This document shows, in pieces, positions 8,823 through 16,346 of a stretch of DNA of 29,174 nucleotides (its first letter is position 1; every line of letters begins with the position of its first letter). The DNA is taken from the NCBI GenBank assembly GCA_964235605.1, contig CAXSCR010000057.1, forward strand, positions 1 to 29,174, read 5' to 3'. Origin of the DNA: DATCRE01 sp964235605. GTDB lineage: Bacteria > Bacteroidota > Bacteroidia > Cytophagales > Cyclobacteriaceae. The position numbers were made by a program, and so were the translations under genes. The notes under the pieces are model-generated. The model was not told the origin of the DNA, did not search any database, and saw only the letters and a program-made list of their open reading frames with translations.

Positions 8823-9957
8823 ACTTTCTCTTCTTTGAAACATTCTTCTTGCGATGTCGGTTCGAATTAAAAATTTTCTTTTTGCCCGATGACTTAATGC
8901 TGAGCTTTTTAACGTTTTGGTAGCGTTTGTTTGGAGAATAGGGCGCCAACTTCTTTTGTTTACGCTGCATGTCTTTCGGACTTCGATGAGCGTTATTTGA
9001 ATGACTACTTAAAGTCTTTCTACGATAAGACATGGAAGATTTATAATCTGCTCTAAACCGCTCCTTATATGATTCGTTATTAAAGTCGTAGCGTATTGTA
9101 ATTTCATTCGCGCCACCTATAAATCCACCAACATTTCCAAAAATCATTTCACGTGAATAGCCAAACATTAAATATTTGGAAATATGTAGTGCTAATGTTC
9201 CGCTAAAGACTTTTCCACTTCTTTCAGATATACCTAGGGTTATGAGGTTATTGTAGGTATAGAATAAACCAATATCAAGTGTATTATTGCTTTCGGAGAG
9301 TTTCCGATAAGCCACATAAGGTTCTAGCATATCTTCGCCACCACGCAAGGGTATAAGCCCTTGGGCAAAGCCTGAATAATAATTTGATAGTATAGCCTTG
9401 TCACCCTTTAACCATGAGTTGGCCATGCGATTGGCGGCTAGTCCTACTTTAAAAAACCGAGATTGATAATGAACGCCAAATGAAAAATCATAGGCATGAA
9501 GTTTACCTTGAACTAGTTTTTGATAATCTGTATCATCTATCCCAACTGAATTTGTGATTCCATTAACACCAATTGAATTATACTCTCCTGCTATACCAAA
9601 AGATAGAATGTTGAACTTTTCAAATCTTAAGTGATAAGCGAATGCAGCTGAAGCATAGGTATTACGAAGAAAGGTGACATCTTCTTGGTAGATATTTGCA
9701 CCTGCTCCAAACCGATGATTAGCAATGGGTGTGTGGAAGCTTAAAAAATGATTTTCCGGGGAGCCGTTAACTTTGGCATAATTTCTTTTGTATGAATAAG
9801 TAATTGACCCAAAAGTATGGCCAGCTAGTGCTGGATTAAATACAAATGAGTTGGTAAGCTTCTGACTAAATAACGGAATGTCTTGTGCAAAGGAAGTACT
9901 ACTACAAAAGATAGCAGTTATTAAACTGAAGTGCTGTAGCAGTCTTTTCACGCTCAT
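8821..9957 (-). CDS. PorP/SprF-family type IX secretion membrane protein with polycationic tail
   Basis: A protein of 378 residues with a signal peptide ending at about residue 24 (STSFAQ). The mature start QDIPLFSQKLTNSFVFNPALAG is the hallmark of PorP/SprF proteins, followed by an outer-membrane beta-barrel ending near NEITIRYDF (about residue 293). In Flavobacterium johnsoniae, SprF-like proteins help type IX substrates with type B sorting domains to cross the outer membrane and attach outside. The start codon overlaps the stop of the upstream type B substrate gene (TGATG), so translation is probably coupled and the pair is likely functional. Residues 302-378 are an oddity: 27 of 77 are lysine or arginine and only two are acidic. 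I do not know such a tail from family members, which normally end with the barrel. Confidence 0.88.
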   Translation of the reverse strand: MSVKRLLQHFSLITAIFCSSTSFAQDIPLFSQKLTNSFVFNPALAGHTFGSITYSYKRNYAKVNGSPENHFLSFHTPIANHRFGAGANIYQEDVTFLRNTYASAAFAYHLRFEKFNILSFGIAGEYNSIGVNGITNSVGIDDTDYQKLVQGKLHAYDFSFGVHYQSRFFKVGLAANRMANSWLKGDKAILSNYYSGFAQGLIPLRGGEDMLEPYVAYRKLSESNNTLDIGLFYTYNNLITLGISERSGKVFSGTLALHISKYLMFGYSREMIFGNVGGFIGGANEITIRYDFNNESYKERFRADYKSSMSYRRKTLSSHSNNAHRSPKDMQRKQKKLAPYSPNKRYQNVKKLSIKSSGKKKIFNSNRHRKKNVSKKRK

Positions 9958-11117
9958 CAGTTAACCTTCAAGACTGTTACCATTTGTTGCGCTACTTTTT
10001 TTGGTTGGTCAGCTTTGCCATATTCTACAATACAGATGTAATTACCAGGACTTAACCTACTGAAATCATAGCTGATATCATTTGTATAATTAACCCACTT
10101 AGCAACAGATGATCCCCAACGATCTAAGAGTGTTACTGTATTTGAATCAAACCGGTCAATGTTATCAATATATAACTTGTCATTATAACCTGCTGATCCG
10201 AAAGGTGTAATTAAGTCATGGATCTTTAAATCAATGTTAACCTCTTTGCCAAAAGTCAAAATAGACGATGTCACATTTTTTTGACTTGCTATAAATGTAT
10301 CGTCACTAGTTGCGCTTCCTAAATTCAATGCTATTCCTCCGGTTTTATCAGATTGTAGTATGGTTGTTCCACCGCCTGTATTATCAAACACTTCTAATCC
10401 ATTAAGACTTAAACTAACGCGGCTATTTACTTGTAATGGATCTGTTGTTATTTCCCAGTACCTATCTTCATTAAGTTCAATAATTTCAACATTGTCAATT
10501 GTAAGTGCTGCGCTTCCGCTGATTACCCTGATCCCAATTTCACCGGTTGTACTTTCAAATACAGCGGGCGTATACAATCCACCTACACCAACAGGAAAAG
10601 TTCTTCTTCCACTTCCTAGACTGTAGAAAATCCCATTATAATAAGCGTTGTTCTCACTGGCAGTGACGCCATCTGCTGGACCAGTAAATAACATTTTCGC
10701 TGTAGCGGTTGGTGTTAATACTCCCTTCACAAATAAGATTTTATTAGTTACAGTGATTGCACCATTCATCGTCTTTGCACCTTCTCCGTTTAACAATAAC
10801 TCATCGACAAAGAAATTGCCAGCTATACTTTGTGTTGCTCCATTTAATTCCAGTTGTAGTTTTGTATTTGAAAAATCCATTGCTGTATTGGCATTGATAA
10901 TATCTCCAGATACAATGAATAAGAGCTTTGTATCAAGAGTTGCGGATGCATCGTCATTGATTTTTAAATCGCTTCCATTCTGAATCTCAAGCTTGTTTAC
11001 ATTAGCAGTGAATTGTGTGCCTTCTTCTATACCCATCATTGTATTAGCAGGCAATACAAACTGGCCAGACGCAAGTGTAGGTAACATTAATAGAAATATC
11101 TTAAAAGAATGTTTCAT
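9957..11117 (-). CDS. Secreted surface protein with type B (CHU_C-like) sorting domain
   Basis: A protein of 386 residues with a signal peptide at residues 1-18 (FKIFLLMLPTLASG). The central part is beta-rich, with short repeats such as TNKILFVKGVLTPTATAK and GSGRRTFPVGVGG, and has no recognised enzyme motif. The last ~90 residues match the type B sorting domain of type IX secretion: ITPFGSAGYNDKLYI corresponds to the usual ITPNGDGxND start, TVTLLDRWGS to the middle YNRWG motif, and LSPGNYICIVEY to the GxYxYxV end. The domain is diverged: the first motif has lost its usual acidic pattern. Its stop overlaps the start of the adjacent SprF-like gene by one base, which points to a matched substrate and secretion partner. 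It probably acts at the cell surface as an adhesin or structural protein. Confidence 0.8.
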   Translation of the reverse strand: MKHSFKIFLLMLPTLASGQFVLPANTMMGIEEGTQFTANVNKLEIQNGSDLKINDDASATLDTKLLFIVSGDIINANTAMDFSNTKLQLELNGATQSIAGNFFVDELLLNGEGAKTMNGAITVTNKILFVKGVLTPTATAKMLFTGPADGVTASENNAYYNGIFYSLGSGRRTFPVGVGGLYTPAVFESTTGEIGIRVISGSAALTIDNVEIIELNEDRYWEITTDPLQVNSRVSLSLNGLEVFDNTGGGTTILQSDKTGGIALNLGSATSDDTFIASQKNVTSSILTFGKEVNIDLKIHDLITPFGSAGYNDKLYIDNIDRFDSNTVTLLDRWGSSVAKWVNYTNDISYDFSRLSPGNYICIVEYGKADQPKKVAQQMVTVLKVN

Positions 11118-11198
11118 ATACTTATTGAATTGGCACTCCTAACAGCACTTACACTTTCTTGAATAACCATGTAGGTTTAGTCTTGTTAACTTTATGAA

Positions 11199-13010
11199 TT
11201 AGTATGTCTCTTTCACTATCATGTTACCGCCTAAGCCACCTGGATCCAACATTACACCATCGGCGGTGCCGTTATCTGTTTTAATCCAAACACTTACGTT
11301 ATGAGGGCCCAGGGGTACGTTTTTAAAGACGGCAAAAATTGAAATGAACTCCGTGCTGTTGCTGGCGGTTATGGCGGCTTTGTTGGAAAGCGGAGTTACC
11401 TGCCCATCTAACCTTACTTCAAAGTAAATGATTGTGGCTGGAGGAGCTGCTGTTGAAAATATTCCTGAATAGGCACGTGTATTTAATGAGACCTCAATTG
11501 TCGACTGCACCGCATCTGTAGTAAAAGTTACATATCTATCAAGTTCTGAGTCGCCATTATTGGCTGTTTTAAAGAGGGTATTGAGAGAACCTGCGGAGAA
11601 GTAATTACTAAGCTGAGCTTTCCATGAGGCATTTCCATTTACATCCGACACTAAAATTTTTCCCACTCCTTGTGTACCATCTTCAATTTTTAATGCTTGC
11701 GCTCCTACCGCTGTTCTTATGTGTAATTTAGCGTCAGGATTAGATACTCCTATACCGACATTGTTTCCATCATCAATAATTTGTGAGGGCCTTAAACCAG
11801 GCGATCCTCCCTTTAGTATCATGTTATTGGCTGTATTAAAGAAACTTATATTCCCTGTGACATCAGTTCCCAATATTTGGTTAGGCAATCCGGTCACCCA
11901 GCTTGCATTGCCACCCGCACTTCCTAAAATTGCCTTTGAGTTTGTAGGGTCTCCTGCGATTCTGCTAAGTGGAAATGTCCCTGTTGTAATTTTTGACGCG
12001 TCTAATGCAGGAATGTCTGCGGCAGTCAATGCGGGTAAGGGTGCAAACTCATAATTGTTGTTGGTAGCATTTCTTCTAAGATATTGAAGTGGCCCCGTAG
12101 AGGGAAGGCCACTAATATTAGTACCATCACCTAAAAGCACACCATTTTTTGCGGTCTGATCTTTAAAACTAGTTATAGGCTGCCAGGATAATGTGCCTGT
12201 TCCGTTGTTTTGTAAAAAAGTATTAGAACCAGCTGTTGTACTTGGCCAAGTATAGGGCCTGGTATTAAAAATGGTATTTCCAATTACACTCAGAGTTCCA
12301 CTGGTATTAAGATTCCCACTTGTAGCAATTGAAATATTATTGGCGAGATCACTACCTACAATAGAACCATCTCTTATGTTTTGGGTTTGTATAGCGTCAA
12401 CAGCTACCTTTAGATTTGTAATAGCACCATCTGCTATTTTTTGGGAAGAAACACCAAGCGTTTTTATTTCAAGTTCGTTGGACGCATTAAGATCTATCGA
12501 ACTGTTATCAAAGCTGGGTGTCCCGCTTGTACCTAGTTTCCATTGTGGTGGAGTGGTCGTGTTATCCCACTTTAATATTTGCCCATTAGCCGTTCCTGGA
12601 ATTAAACCTACCGTTAATGGGCTTGCAGCCGTTCCTGATCCTTTAATTTCTAATCCGCCTGTATTTGTAATCCCAGTTATTTCGTTTCCTACTATTCCAT
12701 CTATTTCTGAAGATGTTGAACCTCCACCTGCCACCACCCAACCAGTACCAGTATGATAATAAAGTTTATTATCCGCGTCGTTATAAACGACCATGCCTTT
12801 TTCACCAAAGGTCCCTGTACTTATCCCAGTAACTATGGGTATAATCAATCCCTGCTGCCCGTTACCGTTCAAGAATAATACAGCGTTTGACTTTACCACG
12901 GTGCTACCAATAGATACTGACTGCTGTGCCGATACAGGTGAATCTAGAATCAGAAGAACAACTAAATACAATGATATCTTAATGGTAGAGGGCAAATAAT
13001 TAAATCTCAT
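11199..13010 (-). CDS. Secreted tail-fibre-like repeat protein
   Basis: A protein of 603 residues with a signal peptide of about 29 residues (LYLVVLLILDSPVSAQ). The N-terminal part has GEKGMVVYNDADNKLYYHT, and NVGIGVSNPDAKLHIRT near residue 430 is typical of fibre-like proteins common in Bacteroidota and phage tail fibres. In between are Gly/Asn/Thr-rich repeats such as SQKIADGAITNLKV, ASKITTGTFPLSRI, GSAGGNASWV and SDVNGNASW. The C-terminal ~130 residues form a beta-rich domain ending in GGNMIVKETY. I see no type IX sorting domain, so if exported beyond the periplasm it would need another route or a partner. It is first in a three-gene minus-strand unit with the type B substrate and SprF-like genes, 81 bases upstream of them. 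It probably forms an extended surface fibre, but no receptor or ligand can be named. Confidence 0.75.
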   Translation of the reverse strand: MRFNYLPSTIKISLYLVVLLILDSPVSAQQSVSIGSTVVKSNAVLFLNGNGQQGLIIPIVTGISTGTFGEKGMVVYNDADNKLYYHTGTGWVVAGGGSTSSEIDGIVGNEITGITNTGGLEIKGSGTAASPLTVGLIPGTANGQILKWDNTTTPPQWKLGTSGTPSFDNSSIDLNASNELEIKTLGVSSQKIADGAITNLKVAVDAIQTQNIRDGSIVGSDLANNISIATSGNLNTSGTLSVIGNTIFNTRPYTWPSTTAGSNTFLQNNGTGTLSWQPITSFKDQTAKNGVLLGDGTNISGLPSTGPLQYLRRNATNNNYEFAPLPALTAADIPALDASKITTGTFPLSRIAGDPTNSKAILGSAGGNASWVTGLPNQILGTDVTGNISFFNTANNMILKGGSPGLRPSQIIDDGNNVGIGVSNPDAKLHIRTAVGAQALKIEDGTQGVGKILVSDVNGNASWKAQLSNYFSAGSLNTLFKTANNGDSELDRYVTFTTDAVQSTIEVSLNTRAYSGIFSTAAPPATIIYFEVRLDGQVTPLSNKAAITASNSTEFISIFAVFKNVPLGPHNVSVWIKTDNGTADGVMLDPGGLGGNMIVKETY

Positions 13011-13264
13011 AAGGCTTTATTTCTCTATACATACCAAATAAACGTAGTATGGTAAGTTATGAAAAAAGCTTTATTGATTATTATTTGAAGCTTTGGCTGC
13101 AGTGTATCACAAACTAAGATTCATGTTAAGAATTGGTCTAGGCATCATTATATACCACTAGTATTCACCATGAGTTTAAATCTCGACCACCAATTCGTTA
13201 TTGATTTTTAGGTTCTGTTATGATGTTCTGAATAAATGACCATAATGGCATTAAAGTAATATTT
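13011..13264. other. Intergenic region upstream of the fibre gene
   Basis: About 250 AT-rich bases with no gene recognised on either strand. A minus-strand sequence TACGTTTA about 20-30 bases upstream of the fibre gene start is a weak -7 candidate without a clear -33 partner. The decayed rlmD end begins at its right border. Confidence 0.4.
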
Positions 13265-13400
13265 TAGTGTATTCCGATGTAAACTCCTATAGCTCACAAT
13301 AAAGCATCGTTTTCAACAAGCATCGTATGGAAGAACAAGTCAACAGTCCGACTGCTTCAATGTGTAGCCGTCTACAAGTATTTAGATCGGGGCTGTGCTT
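13265..13400 (-). pseudogene. Degenerate copy of the 3' end of rlmD
   Basis: This stretch aligns with the last ~35 codons of the intact rlmD at 14876-14980 and with a few bases beyond its stop. Shared blocks include CTATAG at the stop codon, TTTTCAACA, GCATNGTATGG, GAACA, ACAG, GCTTNAATG, TAGCC and TCTNCAAGTA, in the same order and orientation. By hand alignment about 80% of roughly 100 positions agree, with several 1-2 base gaps that break the frame. It therefore cannot encode protein and is a fossil of an rlmD C-terminus (the region of PHTMHVENVVLLVRL). It lies 76 bases downstream of the collagen-like lipoprotein gene, whose terminator hairpin falls between them. The lipoprotein gene is thus bracketed by two directly repeated rlmD ends. 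Confidence 0.8.
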
Positions 13401-13410
13401 AGGCAAAATA

Positions 13411-13438
13411 AGAGGCAGCCTTTTTTGGGACTGCCTCT
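13411..13438 (-). terminator. Terminator of the collagen-like lipoprotein gene
   Basis: AGAGGCAG at 13411-13418 pairs perfectly with CTGCCTCT at 13431-13438 around a 12-nt loop. On the minus strand it lies 25 bases after the stop codon and is followed by TATTTTG. The T-tract is short. Confidence 0.6.
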
Positions 13439-13462
13439 ATAGTAGCTAAGGAGTAATATATA

Positions 13463-14482
13463 TTAACTTGCCTTTCTCGCTGTTATAGTTTGATAAACTT
13501 TACCACCAGAATTAAATTTCCCGGACATAGTAAGATCATGTCCTGTAGAATTTACGCGATATCCAGTTATATAACCACTTACTTCTAATACAAAATCAAA
13601 CGATACAATACCTGTAGCGTCGTCAAAAACATAATTTGAAATTGTCAATTCATCGGCGGGAACCTGGGGTAGTACTTCGTAAAGTCCATTCCCTGTTGAA
13701 GCATCAATAAAAACAGGAATACCTAACGTTGGATTATCAACGAATTTTAATTTATTAAACTTATTAAATACTTCACCTGATGTTATCTTTTCAGCAGCTT
13801 CTAACCCTAGTAAAGCTCCATCGCTCCTACTATAATGTACTGCATAGACCACATCTTCAACAATAGCAACAATAAAATAGCTACTTACATTGTTAAACAC
13901 CGAAGGATAATAAGATATTTTACCTAAATTATAATTGTTAGCCGTAACAATGGTCTGAAATCCATATTTCTGATTTTCCTTTAAAGAGAGTTCCCTTACA
14001 AAGGCCGCTGTTGCCATGAAATAAGGCTCGGCTTGAATTCTAAATAAGTTAGTGTTACTAAGCTCTTTTGTAAAAAGAAGACTATTATTTTCATAATCGT
14101 AAGCACCCTGCTTCCATACTCCGTCTTGCTCAGACATTATATTAAATCCAAGCCAACCATCAGTATTCTTTGTGTCTCTGTATATGTCTAAATATTTTAT
14201 ATCACCCTTTTCTTCAAAATTTTGTAATGCTGTACCAGTGTATTCATATTTAAAAGGCTCACTAAAAGCAGTCCCATCAGTACGCGTTCCAGTTATAGTA
14301 CCTTCTAAAAATCCAAGCTTCACTCCAGACTCATCACTTGATTCTCCTGTGTCGCCTTTTTCTCCGGTATCTCCTTTAGGACCTATGTCTCCTTTTGGAC
14401 CAGGATCTCCACCCTTATCGCATGCCATAAACAGAGCGGTAATCAATAAAGCAAAATAGACTGACTTAAATTTGTGTAACAT
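13463..14482 (-). CDS. Collagen-like lipoprotein
   Basis: I chose the ATG at 14482 because it begins a clean lipoprotein signal: MLHKFKSVYF, then LITALFMAC with the lipid-bearing cysteine at residue 21. A longer frame starting at 14563 would bury this signal behind 27 extra residues. Directly after the cysteine come about seven Gly-X-Y triplets (GPKGDIGPKGDTGEKGDTGE), a short collagen-like stalk. The remaining ~280 residues are beta-rich, with no catalytic motif I recognise; ITGYRVNSTGHDLTMSGKF is near the end. It is probably an outer-membrane-anchored surface lipoprotein that trimerises through its stalk. On the minus strand TATTTTCG at 14508-14515 is a candidate -7 box. The gene is a single-gene unit lying between the intact rlmD and a decayed rlmD end, so it may have arrived by insertion. 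Confidence 0.8.
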   Translation of the reverse strand: MLHKFKSVYFALLITALFMACDKGGDPGPKGDIGPKGDTGEKGDTGESSDESGVKLGFLEGTITGTRTDGTAFSEPFKYEYTGTALQNFEEKGDIKYLDIYRDTKNTDGWLGFNIMSEQDGVWKQGAYDYENNSLLFTKELSNTNLFRIQAEPYFMATAAFVRELSLKENQKYGFQTIVTANNYNLGKISYYPSVFNNVSSYFIVAIVEDVVYAVHYSRSDGALLGLEAAEKITSGEVFNKFNKLKFVDNPTLGIPVFIDASTGNGLYEVLPQVPADELTISNYVFDDATGIVSFDFVLEVSGYITGYRVNSTGHDLTMSGKFNSGGKVYQTITARKAS

Positions 14483-14875
14483 CCTATTTATTGGTTTAGT
14501 TAAATTACGAAAATAGAAATCATGGATAGGTTTTATCCATAGTTGATGCACCATAACAAACAATCGGCCAGTAAGGACTATTACTACTTTCAGAAATAAA
14601 TCATTATCAGGAGTCCTAAATCAAACTAATATATTGATTCAATATTCGTTTAACCTGATTGTAATGCTATCTAGGGAACAATTTTCTCAAATCTGGAATG
14701 AATTAAAGCCCCGTTTTGTGGTGAACTAGAACCTGGACACAAAATTTTAGCTTAATTATGTCTCATTGAAAGATGTAAAAGTTGAGGTATCGTAGTGCAA
14801 TGAACAACTTATTCTCTGCTCAGCCTCTGGTCTCGGATTGAAGGTCTCTTATAGATGTACGATGTAAGTAAACGC
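14483..14875. other. Intergenic region between the lipoprotein gene and rlmD
   Basis: No gene is visible in these ~390 bases. An inverted repeat ATGGATA (14522-14528) / TATCCAT (14534-14540) lies just upstream of the lipoprotein's candidate -7 box and could be an operator. Near 14830-14850 GGTCTC occurs twice as a direct repeat. I see no convincing terminator for rlmD. Confidence 0.4.
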
Positions 14876-16288
14876 CTATAGCCTCACCAACAAAACAACA
14901 TTTTCAACATGCATTGTATGGGGGAACATATCTACAGGCTGCACGGCTTTAATGCTATAGCCCTCTGCAAGTAGTTTTAAATCTCGTGCTTGTGTGGCTG
15001 CATTACAGCTAACATAAACTATTTTCTGGGGTGATGCTTTCAGAATCATTTTGGTAACATCTTCATGCATGCCTGCACGTGGCGGATCAGTAATAATTAC
15101 ATCAGGTTTGCCATGTGCAGAAAGGAAGTCATCATTTAATAAATCTTTAATATCTCCTGCGTAGAATTCTGTATTGGTAATATTGTTGATTTTAGAATTC
15201 ACTTTCGCATCTTCAATTGCTGAAGTTACATATTCAAGTCCGATAACTTTTTTTGCTTGGCCTGCTACGAAGTTAGCGATGGTGCCTGTACCTGTGTATA
15301 GATCGTATACCAATTCGTTGCCAGTAAGTCCTGTGAGTTGCCATGCTACTTTATATAATTCATATGCCTGCTCCGAGTTTGTTTGATAAAAAGATTTCGG
15401 ACCGATACGAAATTGTAATGCAGACGAACCATCTGGTTTAGGCATCGACTCAGTTATATAGGGATGACCTTTCCAACAAATAATACGCAGATCACTGAAC
15501 GTATCATTCTTTTTATTATTGATAACATAGTTGAAAGAGATTATCTGTTTAAACTCTTTCTCTAACCTATTTAATATTCCTTCAATCCACTCCATTTTAT
15601 CAGCCGTTACTTGCAGTATTACCATCGTTTCACCCGTGGTAGCGGTACGTATGGTAATTGTGCGTAGAAAGCCAGTCTGTTCGCGTAGATTAAAAAATGG
15701 GATTTGAAGTTTTAATGCTTCATCTTTTACCGTAAGACGAATCGCATTAGATGGCTCATCTTGTAAATGACATTCAAGCACATCAAAAACCTTATCAAAC
15801 TTGCGGGGAATGTGAAATCCGAGTGCTGGTTCATTGAAAATTCCATCTGCGTTCATTTCTTCTCTAGTAAGCCAGCGCTGGGCGGTAAATGTATAATCAA
15901 GCCGATTACGATAGAACCTTGTTTTAGCAGAGGGTGTGATAGATGCCACCGTGGGTAGATCTAGTCCACCAATTCTTTCTAAATTGTCTATAACTTGTTT
16001 TTGTTTATAGAAAAGCTGGGTATCATAATTAATGTGTTGCCATGAGCAACCACCGCAAATCCCAAAATGAATACAAAAAGGAGTCGCCCTGTTTTCGGAT
16101 AATTTCTTAACGTTAACAACCTTTCCTTCTAGAAAACTGCTTTTAATTTTATAGAGTTGGGCATCAATTGTGTCTCCTGGAGCGCCACCTTCCAAAAAAA
16201 TTACCTTCCCATCAACCTTACCGACACATTTGCCTTCAGCGGCCATGGTTTCCACCACAATGTTTTCTACAATATCTCCTTTTTTCAT
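14876..16288 (-). CDS. rlmD: 23S rRNA (uracil-C5)-methyltransferase RlmD
   Basis: A protein of 470 residues that uses SAM to make 5-methyluridine in 23S rRNA (U1939 in E. coli numbering). It has an N-terminal TRAM RNA-binding domain at residues 1-58. Iron-sulfur cluster ligands C72, C78, C81 (CIHFGICGGC) and C173 match the TrmA/RlmD pattern. The SAM-binding motif is YDLYTGTGT at 328-336, followed by DPPRAG at 401-406, the catalytic nucleophile C428 in VYVSCNA, and the general base E462 in MHVENVV. All key residues are present and the length is normal, so it should be active. Some Bacteroidota carry several RlmD/RlmCD-like paralogues, so the exact target uridine could differ. It is divergent from the secreted protein gene to its right, with only 58 bases between them. 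A decayed copy of its 3' end lies 1.5 kb downstream. Confidence 0.92.
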   Translation of the reverse strand: MKKGDIVENIVVETMAAEGKCVGKVDGKVIFLEGGAPGDTIDAQLYKIKSSFLEGKVVNVKKLSENRATPFCIHFGICGGCSWQHINYDTQLFYKQKQVIDNLERIGGLDLPTVASITPSAKTRFYRNRLDYTFTAQRWLTREEMNADGIFNEPALGFHIPRKFDKVFDVLECHLQDEPSNAIRLTVKDEALKLQIPFFNLREQTGFLRTITIRTATTGETMVILQVTADKMEWIEGILNRLEKEFKQIISFNYVINNKKNDTFSDLRIICWKGHPYITESMPKPDGSSALQFRIGPKSFYQTNSEQAYELYKVAWQLTGLTGNELVYDLYTGTGTIANFVAGQAKKVIGLEYVTSAIEDAKVNSKINNITNTEFYAGDIKDLLNDDFLSAHGKPDVIITDPPRAGMHEDVTKMILKASPQKIVYVSCNAATQARDLKLLAEGYSIKAVQPVDMFPHTMHVENVVLLVRL

Positions 16289-16346
16289 TGTGGGGCAAAT
16301 TACAAAATTGTAGTATTTTTATGGAAGGTATGATGACAATGAGGGT

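Noticed and set aside
10360..10983. Two open plus-strand frames opposite the type B substrate gene
   Set aside because: They are the complementary reading of a low-complexity secreted protein, rich in Val, Ser and Pro, without family motifs or promoters.
11719..12999. Three open plus-strand frames opposite the fibre-like gene
   Set aside because: They mirror the Gly/Thr/Asn-rich repeats of the minus-strand gene and show no protein family signature.
13171..13186. A further rlmD-like match (GTTTAAATCTCG) left of the fossil
   Set aside because: It is only about a dozen bases, isolated from the aligned block, and could occur by chance in AT-rich DNA.
14483..14563. An N-terminal extension of the collagen-like lipoprotein from the ATG at 14563
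   Set aside because: It would place 27 residues in front of a perfect lipoprotein signal with its LFMAC lipobox, and it would cover the candidate promoter.
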